Shown piece after piece: positions 9,894 to 17,694 of a stretch of 64,000 bases of DNA. Position numbers and translations under genes: made by a program. The notes under the pieces were generated by a model, which saw only the letters and a program-made list of their open reading frames with translations, was not told the DNA's origin and did no database searches. Each line of letters begins with the position of its first letter. Position 1 is the first letter of the stretch. The stretch spans positions 5,211,501 through 5,275,500 of the forward strand of contig NZ_JANADR010000001.1 in the NCBI RefSeq assembly GCF_024199925.1, in the 5' to 3' direction. The DNA is from Bradyrhizobium sp. CCGUVB1N3. Its GTDB lineage: Bacteria > Pseudomonadota > Alphaproteobacteria > Rhizobiales > Xanthobacteraceae.

Positions 9894-10199
9894 TTACTCC
9901 TCTTCGACATCTGACGTGAACGCGGGGCGATCATCATCGTCGGTCGCGGGCTGCAGCATCGACTGAATGGCAGGCACCAGAGCCTGCGGGATCAACATCA
10001 TTTCCATGCCAAGGGCGCGGGCGACATTGACGAGTGTCGTTGCGCGGGCGGCCGCAGCTCCCGTTTCGATGTCGCGATAGCGAGGTCTGCTGATGTTCGC
10101 GCGAAGAGCGATTTGCTCCTGAGACAAGCCAGCAGCGATGCGGGCCTTTCGGAAGCGCAGACCGAGTTCTTGGAGAAGCGGGTCTGGGATGGAAGTCAT
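9894..10199 (-). CDS. hipB: HipB-like XRE antitoxin/repressor
   Basis: 101 residues from the ATG at 10199. The reading frame runs further upstream to 10256, but that would cross the operator-like repeats. A classic Cro/C1 helix-turn-helix covers residues about 10-65 (FRKARIAAGLSQEQIALRANISRP...IETG). The tail is acidic and ends DVEEE. In the family HipB neutralises HipA and represses the operon cooperatively. The order hipB-hipA, the tight spacing and the palindromes upstream support this role. Confidence 0.88.
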   Translation of the reverse strand: MTSIPDPLLQELGLRFRKARIAAGLSQEQIALRANISRPRYRDIETGAAAARATTLVNVARALGMEMMLIPQALVPAIQSMLQPATDDDDRPAFTSDVEEE

Positions 10200-10212
10200 G
10201 ATACGCTCTCGG

Positions 10213-10248
10213 ATCATTTGATATAGAATGATATGTAAACAGATCATT
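10213..10248. promoter_or_regulatory. Candidate HipB operator
   Basis: ATCATT at 10213-10218 and AATGAT at 10227-10232 form an inverted repeat with an 8-base spacer, and a further GATCATT copy lies at 10242-10248. The cluster begins 13 bases upstream of the hipB ATG in an AT-rich stretch, where an autoregulatory operator is expected. Confidence 0.5.
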
Positions 10249-10398
10249 GAACGCAAACAAGAAGAATCGAAGACAGATCTTTTACATTGCTATTGAGCCG
10301 TAAACGCATCCTTGGCGAATGCTCGCCTTCAACAGCCTGACGAAGAAACACGCCTTCGGTCCATCCGGCAATCGAGTCGCGAAGCCAGGGGCGGGTCC

Positions 10399-10439
10399 TT
10401 GACGTCCGACGTATGTAAGATTATCTTACCACACGTCGG
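10399..10439 (+). promoter_or_regulatory. Promoter overlapped by a palindrome, upstream of the ACP/TS operon
   Basis: A sigma70-like pair TTGACG (10399-10404) and TATCTT (10422-10427) with 17 bases between precedes the operon by about 30 bases. GTAAGAT (10415-10421) and ATCTTAC (10423-10429) form an inverted repeat covering the -10 box, bounded by CCGACGT (10406-10412) and ACGTCGG (10433-10439). Such an overlap fits repression by the XRE regulator encoded second in the operon, with relief by the ImmA/IrrE peptidase encoded third. The regulatory model is inference. Confidence 0.6.
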
Positions 10440-10455
10440 ATGAAGGAGGTGCCTC

Positions 10456-10761
10456 ATGGATCCCGCCGCATTAAAAGAGAAGCTGATCGCCATCCTCGGC
10501 CAGATTCAGGCCGATAGCGGCCTCGAATGCCCGCCTCTCAGCGGCGGCACTAAGCCCGTCGAGAACCTGCCGAAGTTCGATAGCAAGGTCTGGCCTGTTG
10601 CGACCACAATTCTCGCCACCGAGATCGGCGCGACGATCCCAAACGACGTGAACATCTTCGTCGACGAGACGACCAAGCTTCCGCGCTCCATCGACGAGAC
10701 CGCTGCCTTCGTCTGCGATCTACTCAAGAAGCAGAGCGAGAAGGTAGCCGCGGCAGCATGA
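10456..10761 (+). CDS. Acyl-carrier-protein-like small protein
   Basis: 101 residues with a good Shine-Dalgarno (AAGGAGGTG). I do not see this named in standard families, but its layout resembles an acyl carrier protein: an N-terminal helix, a loop, then FDSKVW with Asp42-Ser43 at the position of the phosphopantetheine Ser, a helix ending in EIGATIPND, like the EEEFDTEIPDE segment of E. coli AcpP, and a final helix (SIDETAAFVCDLLKK). A holo-ACP synthase, the enzyme that would load such a serine, is encoded 4.2 kb downstream at the end of the same gene block. The next gene starts 4 bases before its stop. The ACP assignment is inference from pattern and context; a plain hypothetical protein is the alternative. 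Confidence 0.6.
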   Translation: MDPAALKEKLIAILGQIQADSGLECPPLSGGTKPVENLPKFDSKVWPVATTILATEIGATIPNDVNIFVDETTKLPRSIDETAAFVCDLLKKQSEKVAAAA

Positions 10762-11123
10762 CCGAACTCGATTCCGCCAAACGGTCGCAGATCGCCGAGC
10801 GTCTGAAAGAAGCGCGCAAGCTGGCCGGCCTGTCACAAGGCCACGTCGCGAAGATGCTCGGCCTGCATCGTCCCTCCGTCAGCGAAATGGAATCCGGCAA
10901 CCGCCGCGTATCGGCTGACGAGCTCGCCCGGCTTGCCGAAATCTATGACGTCAGCGTCGCCTGGTTGCTCGGCGAAGCGCCCGAGACGCTCGATGCCCAG
11001 GACCCTCGGCTCGAGCTTGCCGCACGGGAACTCTCCAAACTCAAGCCCGATGATCTGGAACGCCTGCTCAAGCTATTAGCCGCCATGCGCAGCGATTCCA
11101 CCGCGAACGGGGGCGATCGCTGA
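10758..11123 (+). CDS. XRE-family transcriptional regulator
   Basis: 121 residues. A Cro/C1 helix-turn-helix covers residues about 10-65 (LKEARKLAGLSQGHVAKMLGLHRPSVSEMESG), followed by a short acidic and then basic helical tail. It overlaps the preceding gene by four bases, and its stop overlaps the ATG of the ImmA/IrrE gene by one base. XRE-ImmA pairs usually form switches in which the peptidase cleaves the repressor, as in ICEBs1 ImmR/ImmA. The palindrome at 10406-10439 is its likely binding site. Confidence 0.85.
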   Translation: MTELDSAKRSQIAERLKEARKLAGLSQGHVAKMLGLHRPSVSEMESGNRRVSADELARLAEIYDVSVAWLLGEAPETLDAQDPRLELAARELSKLKPDDLERLLKLLAAMRSDSTANGGDR

Positions 11124-12028
11124 TGAATGTGATGCGCACCACTAAGCTCAGCTTCAACCGCCGCGCCCTGGCGACCCAGGCCATGCAGGCCGCCACGTCC
11201 ACGCGCGCTAAGGCCAAGCTCGACCAAGCCGGGCCGATTTGCATCTACGGGCTATGCGAGACGCTGAGTGTCGCGGTGCGCTTCAACAACATCAACATGG
11301 AGGGAATGTATCAGCGCGGCGCCCTTCCGCGCATCCATCTCTCTGCGCGACGGCCGCTGCCGCGGCGCGCCTACAATTGCGCGCATGAGCTCGGCCATCA
11401 TGTGTTCGGTCACGGCTCATCGATCGACGAATTGCGCGAGGACGCCAAGGCGAATCCCTGGGAGGACCCAAAGGAGTTTCTGGCCGATACCTTCGCGGGT
11501 TTCATCCTTATGCCGATCATTGGCCTGCGCCGTGCCTTCGCGGTTCGCGGGTGGGCTCCGGAAACGGCGACACCGGCGCAGATCTTCACCATCGCCTGCG
11601 AGTTCGGCGTCGGATACGCGACGCTGCTCACTCACCTGTCGGCTGGGGTGAACATGTTGTCGCGCGGCCGCGCCGCCGCTCTGCAACGTGTCACGCCCAA
11701 GGCTCTGCGCATGGAGATCCTCGGCGCGTTGACGCCGGAGCCGTTAATCGTTGTCGATTGTCATCGCAACGCGCCCACGTTGGACGCGGAGGTCAGGACG
11801 CTGCTTCTTCTGCCGGCGGGTGCGGAGGTTTCGGGCGGCGGGCTTGCGTTCGAGCGCGATCTCGCCGTCGGGCGTCTGTTCCGGGCGGTAAAGCCGGGAA
11901 TCTTCCAGGCCAGCGCTGGTGCCTGGGCGGTCTTCGTGCGCGTCGCTCCGGTCCAGAAAAACGAGCCGTCGTACGGCTACATCGGTCTCGCTCAATATCG
12001 CCACTTGGAGGAAGAACCGGATGAGTAA
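11123..12028 (+). CDS. ImmA/IrrE-type zinc metallopeptidase
   Basis: 301 residues. The zinc-binding motif HELGHHVFGHG near residue 89, with an acidic stretch after it (EDPKEFLADTFAGFILMP, supplying the third ligand), identifies the ImmA/IrrE (DUF955) peptidase family. The C-terminal 120 residues form a beta-rich extension that might sense a ligand. In the family these proteins cleave an XRE repressor when triggered. It is encoded directly after its candidate substrate and before the thymidylate-synthase-like gene, which overlaps its 3' end. Confidence 0.88.
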   Translation: MNVMRTTKLSFNRRALATQAMQAATSTRAKAKLDQAGPICIYGLCETLSVAVRFNNINMEGMYQRGALPRIHLSARRPLPRRAYNCAHELGHHVFGHGSSIDELREDAKANPWEDPKEFLADTFAGFILMPIIGLRRAFAVRGWAPETATPAQIFTIACEFGVGYATLLTHLSAGVNMLSRGRAAALQRVTPKALRMEILGALTPEPLIVVDCHRNAPTLDAEVRTLLLLPAGAEVSGGGLAFERDLAVGRLFRAVKPGIFQASAGAWAVFVRVAPVQKNEPSYGYIGLAQYRHLEEEPDE

Positions 12029-12875
12029 AGCCAAGATTTTGGTGCCGCCGCCGCCGGTGGTGATTGACGACACCAACTTGTCGCGTGGTTGGGCGCGGCT
12101 GTTATTGCAAGTTCTCGACGGCGCTGGCACGGAGGTCGCCCCGTTAATGATGAGCCTGAGCGGCTTCGAGCCGAACGGCGTCGCCGCCGAAGATGCAGCA
12201 CTGCGCCAAGCCCTCGACCGGCTGCTCAAGCGCAAGGGCCGGCTCGTGGTCGACGACGTCGCGTTCACGATCTTCCCTCAGCGCCTCTGGGAGATGTCGC
12301 GCGGCGACCGGGCCCGCCTTTTTGCCCTCTATCGCGCGACATTCCCGCGATGGCAGGCGATGAACCGTAAAGCTAATGGCCGCGGCCTATATTTCGAGCG
12401 CATGGTGATGTATGGGCGCGGCCCGTGTGACGGCAATCAACTGGAGTGGATTTTGTCTCAGTTCAATTCGAGGACGGGCGTGCGCCGTTCGATGCTTCAA
12501 GCGACCACCTTCGATCCAGGCCGCGACCATGTCGCCAGCGCGCAATTGGGCTTTCCCTGCTTGCAGCAGGTGAGTTTTGAGCCGACCGCCGCCGGCCTCG
12601 TCACCAACGCTTTCTATGCCACCCAGCAGATATTCGACAAAGCCTATGGCAACTATCTTGGCCTGGCCCAGCTCGGGGCTTTCATGGCCCATGAGATGGA
12701 CATGCCGCTGGCGCGCCTGAATGTCATGGTCGGAATCGCCAAGCTCGAGCGGATCACCAAGAGCGATACCGACTTCGCGCCGTTGGTCGCGGCTGCCCAC
12801 GCCCTCACCGAGCCGTCTGTCGCGCTGGCGGCGCGGCCGTCTGTCGCTGCTGCGACGGCAGGAGTGGCGCATTGA
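12021..12875 (+). CDS. Thymidylate-synthase-like protein
   Basis: 284 residues from the ATG at 12021, 8 bases inside the previous gene; GAGGAAG upstream serves as ribosome site. The second half follows the thymidylate synthase pattern: TGVRRSML (phosphate-binding arginines), then GFPCLQQVSFEP with Cys180 at the place of the catalytic PCH cysteine, then FYATQQIFDKAYGNYLGLAQL in place of YQRSCDVFLGLPFNIASY. The usual His after Cys is Leu and the RS of the substrate loop is changed, so the substrate or reaction probably differs from dUMP methylation. With the next gene it points to synthesis or capture of a modified pyrimidine nucleotide. Family assignment by eye. Confidence 0.65.
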   Translation: MSKAKILVPPPPVVIDDTNLSRGWARLLLQVLDGAGTEVAPLMMSLSGFEPNGVAAEDAALRQALDRLLKRKGRLVVDDVAFTIFPQRLWEMSRGDRARLFALYRATFPRWQAMNRKANGRGLYFERMVMYGRGPCDGNQLEWILSQFNSRTGVRRSMLQATTFDPGRDHVASAQLGFPCLQQVSFEPTAAGLVTNAFYATQQIFDKAYGNYLGLAQLGAFMAHEMDMPLARLNVMVGIAKLERITKSDTDFAPLVAAAHALTEPSVALAARPSVAAATAGVAH

Positions 12876-14026
12876 GTCCGAAGTCTTCGAACGCCCCGCA
12901 CAAGCGTCCGCGGGGCCGCCCCCCGAAATCCCGCCCAGTCGCGGCCACCGCATCACTGCCGATGTATCTGCCGGTCGTCACTCGGCCGCCCGAGCCTTCG
13001 GCGGCGCCAATACCGATCGTGCTGCGTCATCTGGCCCCCGCCAAGGTATCGGAGGTCTATGAGAGTTATTGGCGCTTCGCCGCCGAACGGCAGGCGGTGT
13101 TTTTCCGCCGCACACGAGGCGAGACCTACCCGTGGACCGACAATCCAGTGCTGGCGATCTATAAGTTTACGAACGCCTACCGTGCATCCGACCGCGTCAG
13201 CCAATATCTGATCCGGCATGTCATCTATCGCGACGACCTGCCCAAGTCCCCGCGCGAAGTCTTTTTCCGCATCCTGTTGTTCAAGCTGTTCAACAAGATC
13301 GAGACCTGGGAGCTTTTGGAGCGAGCGCACGGACCCATCACCTTCGAGGATTATCAGTTCGACGCCTATGACGCGGTTCTAATGCGAGCGATGCGGACTG
13401 GTCGGCGTATCTACTCGGCCGCCTACATCATGCCGCCCGGCAGTCGCGCCTTCGGTCGACCCGCCAAGCATCAGAACCATCTGTTGCTGCTTGAGCGCAT
13501 GATGGCGGATCGGCTAGCGGAGCAGTTGGCGCAGACGCGGACCATGCAGGAGGGCTTCGAGAAGCTGCGCGCCTATCCAACGATCGGCGACTTCCTTGCC
13601 TATCAGTTCATCACCGACATCAACTACAGCGAGCTCACCGATTTCAGCGAGATGGATTTTGTCGTGCCAGGACCGGGCGCGCGTGACGGCCTGCGCAAAT
13701 GTTTCGTCGATCCAGGTGGCCTGAACGAGCCAGAGCTCATCCGACTGATGGCCGACTTACAGGAGCAGGAGTTCGAGCGGCTTGGTCTTGACTTTCAATC
13801 GCTCTGGGGGCGCCGGCTGCAATTGATCGACTGCCAGAACTTGTTTTGCGAGGTCGACAAGTATGCCCGTGTGGCGCATCCGCAAGTCGCGGGGAAAACG
13901 GGCCGCGTACGCATCAAGCAAAAGTTCGAGCCAACCCCAGAGCCGATCGATCTCTTCTATCCCCCCAAGTGGAAGCTCAATGAGAAGATTTGTGTTGCGG
14001 CGTCGCAACGCGCTGCTGCGGGATGA
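12872..14026 (+). CDS. Alpha-glutamyl/putrescinyl thymine pyrophosphorylase-like (5-hmdU kinase helical domain) protein
   Basis: 384 residues with a TTG start overlapping the previous stop (TTGA) and preceded by AGGAGT. The N-terminal 45 residues are basic and proline-rich. Residues about 60-160 carry the family pattern: YWRFAAERQAVFFRR, then TDNPVLAIYKFTNAYRASDRVSQYL, then RILLFKLFNKIETWELL. These belong to the helical 5-hmdU DNA kinase / thymine pyrophosphorylase family, whose phage members take part in making hypermodified thymines. Residues 160-330 add motifs typical of the longer clade (KHQNHLLLLERMM and FLAYQFITDINYS). Its place between a TS-like enzyme and a MazG protein supports a nucleotide-modification pathway. 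Confidence 0.7.
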   Translation: MSPKSSNAPHKRPRGRPPKSRPVAATASLPMYLPVVTRPPEPSAAPIPIVLRHLAPAKVSEVYESYWRFAAERQAVFFRRTRGETYPWTDNPVLAIYKFTNAYRASDRVSQYLIRHVIYRDDLPKSPREVFFRILLFKLFNKIETWELLERAHGPITFEDYQFDAYDAVLMRAMRTGRRIYSAAYIMPPGSRAFGRPAKHQNHLLLLERMMADRLAEQLAQTRTMQEGFEKLRAYPTIGDFLAYQFITDINYSELTDFSEMDFVVPGPGARDGLRKCFVDPGGLNEPELIRLMADLQEQEFERLGLDFQSLWGRRLQLIDCQNLFCEVDKYARVAHPQVAGKTGRVRIKQKFEPTPEPIDLFYPPKWKLNEKICVAASQRAAAG

Positions 14027-14043
14027 CGCCGAAGGAGAGGTGC

Positions 14044-14952
14044 ATGGATTTTGACAGCTATCAGAAGGAGGCGCTGCGTACCGATCGCGTACCTGCGCGC
14101 GACGGCACCGACGACGATGCCGCCTCGCTGATCGTCCCTATGCTCGGTCTCGCGGGTGAGACCGGCCAACTGCTGAGTGAATACAAGAAGCATCTGCGTG
14201 ATGGTGAGGCGCATCGCCTTTTCAAGGAGCGTGTGTCCGAGGAACTGGGCGATCTGCTCTGGTACCTTGCCAACGTCGCGAGCAAGTTCGATCTCTCGCT
14301 GTCAGACATCGCCGCCGCGAATTTGGCCAAGGTCAAGCAGCGCTGGGCTACCGAATGTACTGGACCGTTGAGCTTTGATGCAGGGCTCCCGGAAGGCGAG
14401 CGGCTGCCACGTCGATTTGAAGTTGAGCTTGTCGATATTGAAGGTGAGGATCGCCAACGGGTACGCGTCGTCATTGATGGCAGACCGTTCGGGGCGGAAC
14501 TCACCGACAATGCCTATGATCCTGATGGCTATCGATTCCACGACGTCTTCCATTTCGCCTATGCCGCGGTTTTGGGCTGGTCGCCCATCACCCGTGCCTT
14601 GCTTCGACGAAAGCGCAAAAGTCGACCGCTGCTCGACGAAGTAGAGGATGGCGGACGCGCCGCTGTCATTGAAGAGGGTGTGGCGGCGCTGGCGTTCGAG
14701 TATGCGCGTCGTCACCGTTTCCTCGAGGGCGTGGCGGCGCTCGATTTTCAGCTTCTGCGCACGATCAAGGACATGACGTCTTACCTGGAGGTGCGGCAAT
14801 GCACCACCGGCGAGTGGGAACAGGCCATCCTGCAAGGTTTCAACGTGTGGCGGGCTGTGCTCTCCGCGCGTGGCGGGCGCATCTCTGTCGATCTCGATGC
14901 CCGGTGCATTACCTTTCAAGGGACATCCCGGGATCAGGAGCCGTCAGCTTGA
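14044..14952 (+). CDS. MazG-family nucleotide pyrophosphohydrolase
   Basis: 302 residues from the ATG at 14044, with GGAGAGG upstream. The N-terminal 110 residues are a MazG domain: GLAGETGQLLSEYKK supplies the first acidic helix, and RVSEELGDLLWYLANVA the second EExxD helix that binds magnesium. The C-terminal 190 residues contain a second helical region (YRFHDVFHFAYAAVLGWSP and VIEEGVAALAFEYARRH). MazG enzymes cleave NTPs or dNTPs to the monophosphate and pyrophosphate; here it may supply, clear or destroy a modified dNTP. Its end overlaps the convergent acpS gene by 19 bases. Confidence 0.85.
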   Translation: MDFDSYQKEALRTDRVPARDGTDDDAASLIVPMLGLAGETGQLLSEYKKHLRDGEAHRLFKERVSEELGDLLWYLANVASKFDLSLSDIAAANLAKVKQRWATECTGPLSFDAGLPEGERLPRRFEVELVDIEGEDRQRVRVVIDGRPFGAELTDNAYDPDGYRFHDVFHFAYAAVLGWSPITRALLRRKRKSRPLLDEVEDGGRAAVIEEGVAALAFEYARRHRFLEGVAALDFQLLRTIKDMTSYLEVRQCTTGEWEQAILQGFNVWRAVLSARGGRISVDLDARCITFQGTSRDQEPSA

Positions 14953-15338
14953 GCGTCGGGGCCGAGCGCAAGAGCACTCGCCATGGCCATTCCGCCGGCG
15001 TGGCTGATGCTGAGCAACCACGCGGTCACCCCCAACGTCGCGGCAGCCTTCGCCGCGCCGCCGGTGAGCCGCACGGTTGGCGCCGCGCCAGCCGCGCGGT
15101 GAATCACGACATCGGTGAATGCGACTCCTGCGCCAAATCCCGTGCCGAGCGCCTTGAGCACTGCCTCCTTGGCGGCGAACCGTCCGGCCAAACGTTCGAT
15201 CCGATCGGCCGCATCACCGATCTCATCGAGTTCGGCCGGAACGAAACAGCGTGGTATCAGAGGATCACGGGGGTCCTCGATCCAGCGCCGCAACTCAGCG
15301 ACCTCAACCATATCTATTCCATGTCCGATGACATTCAT
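14934..15338 (-). CDS. acpS: Holo-[acyl-carrier-protein] synthase
   Basis: 134 residues, the usual size, from the ATG at 15338. All AcpS hallmarks are present: GHGIDMVEV at the N-terminus with the magnesium Asp, RFAAKEAVLKALGTG near residue 50-65, FTDVVIHR, and the C-terminal SISHAGGMAMASAL. The enzyme transfers 4'-phosphopantetheine from CoA to a serine of a carrier protein. A housekeeping acpS normally sits in a core gene cluster; this copy stands among defence genes, convergent with mazG and close to a gene for a candidate carrier protein (10456-10761). I infer a dedicated loading enzyme. Confidence 0.9.
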   Translation of the reverse strand: MNVIGHGIDMVEVAELRRWIEDPRDPLIPRCFVPAELDEIGDAADRIERLAGRFAAKEAVLKALGTGFGAGVAFTDVVIHRAAGAAPTVRLTGGAAKAAATLGVTAWLLSISHAGGMAMASALALGPDAQADGS

Positions 15339-15412
15339 GCCGGTCACCAAGCTCCACATCGCACGGTTCCGTTCGCGGGATCCTCTCCATCGCTCCTAGC
15401 CCTTTACTGTAG

Positions 15413-17587
15413 ATGAGCATGCCAAATTCCGCGACTTTTCTCCATCTGACCGATGTCCATTTCGCGCTGTCCGGGGTACCTTTCGAGCGTGACGACCACA
15501 AGGTCGATATCCCTGCAATCGAGCAAGAGACGCGCGAATCTGCGCTGGAGCTGATGTGCAGTCGTCTGGCGGAGCGCCTGAAGCGAAGCGGACCGAAGTT
15601 GGATGGCGTGTTGTTTTCGGGCGATGCGCAAGATCGGGGACGGCCCGGCGGGCATCGGTTTCTCTTCGATCTGCTTCTTCTCCACTTTGGACCGCTGGGC
15701 GTGACCCCCGCAAACATCGTCGCGATACCAGGCAATCACGACGTTCCTCGCGATAGTCCACCGAGTTCGAAGGCCCGCTACGAGGCCTTCAGCGAAGTCT
15801 GGCGAAAAGCGGGATGCGTGACGCCGTGGCTTGATGGCGTGGACGCAGCGGGCAACGATGGCGGGCCTCATCGGCTTGTCGGCGGGGATGGGCTCTGGGC
15901 GATCTTTCCGATCAATACGAGCAACTGGTCGCACGTCACACGGATCTTGCCGGAGCCTCTTGCAAGCGTATGGGCCGATCTACCGGCTCTCGCCGCTTCC
16001 GGCGACACCGCCAGCGCGGACAAGCTCCGCGCCCAGCTCGATGACCTGGCGCGTTACGACATGGCGCGTGTCTCGGGCAAGCAATTGGAAATCCTGCGGG
16101 AGCTTATCGAGACTACACCTCAGCCGTCGGCGGGGCGTCAACTTCGGATCGCGCTACTTCATCACCATTTGCGCGCTCCAAGCTTGCGTGAGGAGTTGAA
16201 GCCGTTTGCGGACGTATCCAATTTGGAGCAGGTCCGAGCCTTTTTGCGAGATCGCGGGATCGCCATTGTGCTCCACGGTCACAAGCATGAGCATTCGGCC
16301 CAGTTCGAGCACATTTATAATCAGGAAGGCGATCAGGATCACCGCACCCTCGTGATCTCCGGCGCAACCTTTGAGCCTGGGCGCGAGTCGGACGCGGCGC
16401 GCTTGATCACGATCACCGGCATGCCTAACAGCCCAGCGGTGACGATTGAACCGATTGCCATTCCACGCGCTGGTGTGGACTCTCGCGATCCACCGCCGAT
16501 CGCCCGTCGGATATGGTCGACAGATGTCGTTCCGGGAGCACCTGTACTGATCCAAGGCAGCGACCTGGATGAGGTCTATGACCGCGTTTGCGAAGCGGCG
16601 GCAAACGATGCCGCCAACGGGACGCTGATCGTACATCTCGACTTGCCGGCAGGGCTAAACGATGAACTGCCGCTTCCCTCAAACTACCCCTTGCCGGAAC
16701 CGATGGAGGGACCTGAGCGCCGACGTTGGCTGAAGGAGCTCGTCTCGTGGTGGCAGCTCGAGCGATCCGGGCTGGAGCATCGGATGCCGTTTGTGCATGG
16801 CACTCGCCTCCGCCGTTACGGCGGAAAAATCAACCAGGTGGATCGCGTCATTAAGCTGCTCAAGACGAAGGCGAGCACACGCGCGCTTGCGGTGTTGATT
16901 GATCCATTTCGAGATTTCACACCCGATGGCGTGGACGAAGAGTTTGCATCCTTCTGTTTGGTGGAATTCAAGCGTCGAGAGCTTGGGGGTGCACAGCGTG
17001 CGGTCGATGTGATCGCATTCTACCGTGCGCAAGAATTTGCCCGATGGTGGCCGATTAACATTGCCGAGATGCGTCATCTTCAGTGGGAGATCTGCGCCGC
17101 ACTTGGATTTTTGCCCGGCCGGATCACTACGATTGCCGCGGACGCGCGCACGCATTCTCGCTCACCGACGCAGGTTGCGATGCCGATTATCGATCGATGG
17201 CTGGACCAAGCGCCCGAACGGCTTCATTTGCTCGCGAATGCATTGGTCCACGGCAGCGTCCGAGAGGGCGCCCAGCGGGATGCAGTGAGGGGATGGGAGC
17301 GCGCCCTTACGGATCTGGAAGCGACCGCGACGGAGTATAATCCTGACGGTCTCCCGATCGCCATCGAGGGCCTCAAGCTGTTGGCTTCATACCTCGAGGT
17401 TGTCGATGAAGAGGGAGACACGACCCTTCAGAACTTCGTTCGCGTTCTACGACGTCTAGCTCGTGACAATGAGAGTTTTGAAGATGGCGCACGCAGCAAG
17501 GCGGAGTTTGACCGCTGGGCGGAGAGTGCATTGGAGGCGGTATCAGAATTGCGCGCGCTCACCAAGACGCGGTTAGGAACCGTATAG
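15413..17587 (+). CDS. Metallophosphoesterase fused to a thymidylate-synthase-like domain
   Basis: 724 residues. The N-terminal 330 residues are a calcineurin-like metallophosphoesterase: HLTDVHF, LFSGDAQDRG, AIPGNHDVPRD, LLHHHLRAP and LHGHKHEHS provide the metal ligands. The C-terminal half is not a common partner. Residues about 467-600 resemble thymidylate synthase: RRYGGKINQVDRVIKLLK (like the DQI helix), ASFCLVEFK with Cys515, then FYRAQEFARWWPINIAEMRHL, like YQRSxDxxxGxPFNI, and a glycine turn LGFLPGRITTIAADAR. It is divergent from acpS (75 bases apart) and upstream of the Gabija-like genes. A nucleotide-handling nuclease or phosphatase is inferred; the TS likeness needs a profile search. 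Confidence 0.7.
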   Translation: MSMPNSATFLHLTDVHFALSGVPFERDDHKVDIPAIEQETRESALELMCSRLAERLKRSGPKLDGVLFSGDAQDRGRPGGHRFLFDLLLLHFGPLGVTPANIVAIPGNHDVPRDSPPSSKARYEAFSEVWRKAGCVTPWLDGVDAAGNDGGPHRLVGGDGLWAIFPINTSNWSHVTRILPEPLASVWADLPALAASGDTASADKLRAQLDDLARYDMARVSGKQLEILRELIETTPQPSAGRQLRIALLHHHLRAPSLREELKPFADVSNLEQVRAFLRDRGIAIVLHGHKHEHSAQFEHIYNQEGDQDHRTLVISGATFEPGRESDAARLITITGMPNSPAVTIEPIAIPRAGVDSRDPPPIARRIWSTDVVPGAPVLIQGSDLDEVYDRVCEAAANDAANGTLIVHLDLPAGLNDELPLPSNYPLPEPMEGPERRRWLKELVSWWQLERSGLEHRMPFVHGTRLRRYGGKINQVDRVIKLLKTKASTRALAVLIDPFRDFTPDGVDEEFASFCLVEFKRRELGGAQRAVDVIAFYRAQEFARWWPINIAEMRHLQWEICAALGFLPGRITTIAADARTHSRSPTQVAMPIIDRWLDQAPERLHLLANALVHGSVREGAQRDAVRGWERALTDLEATATEYNPDGLPIAIEGLKLLASYLEVVDEEGDTTLQNFVRVLRRLARDNESFEDGARSKAEFDRWAESALEAVSELRALTKTRLGTV

Positions 17588-17694
17588 TTCGGCACAAAAT
17601 CAATGCCTATGTTGTTAAGAGGGGAGATGAACATGAGGGGCGACCCGACAAATGTGGCGGGCCCGGCTGAGTCGAAGGGCGGACGGGCATTGTC

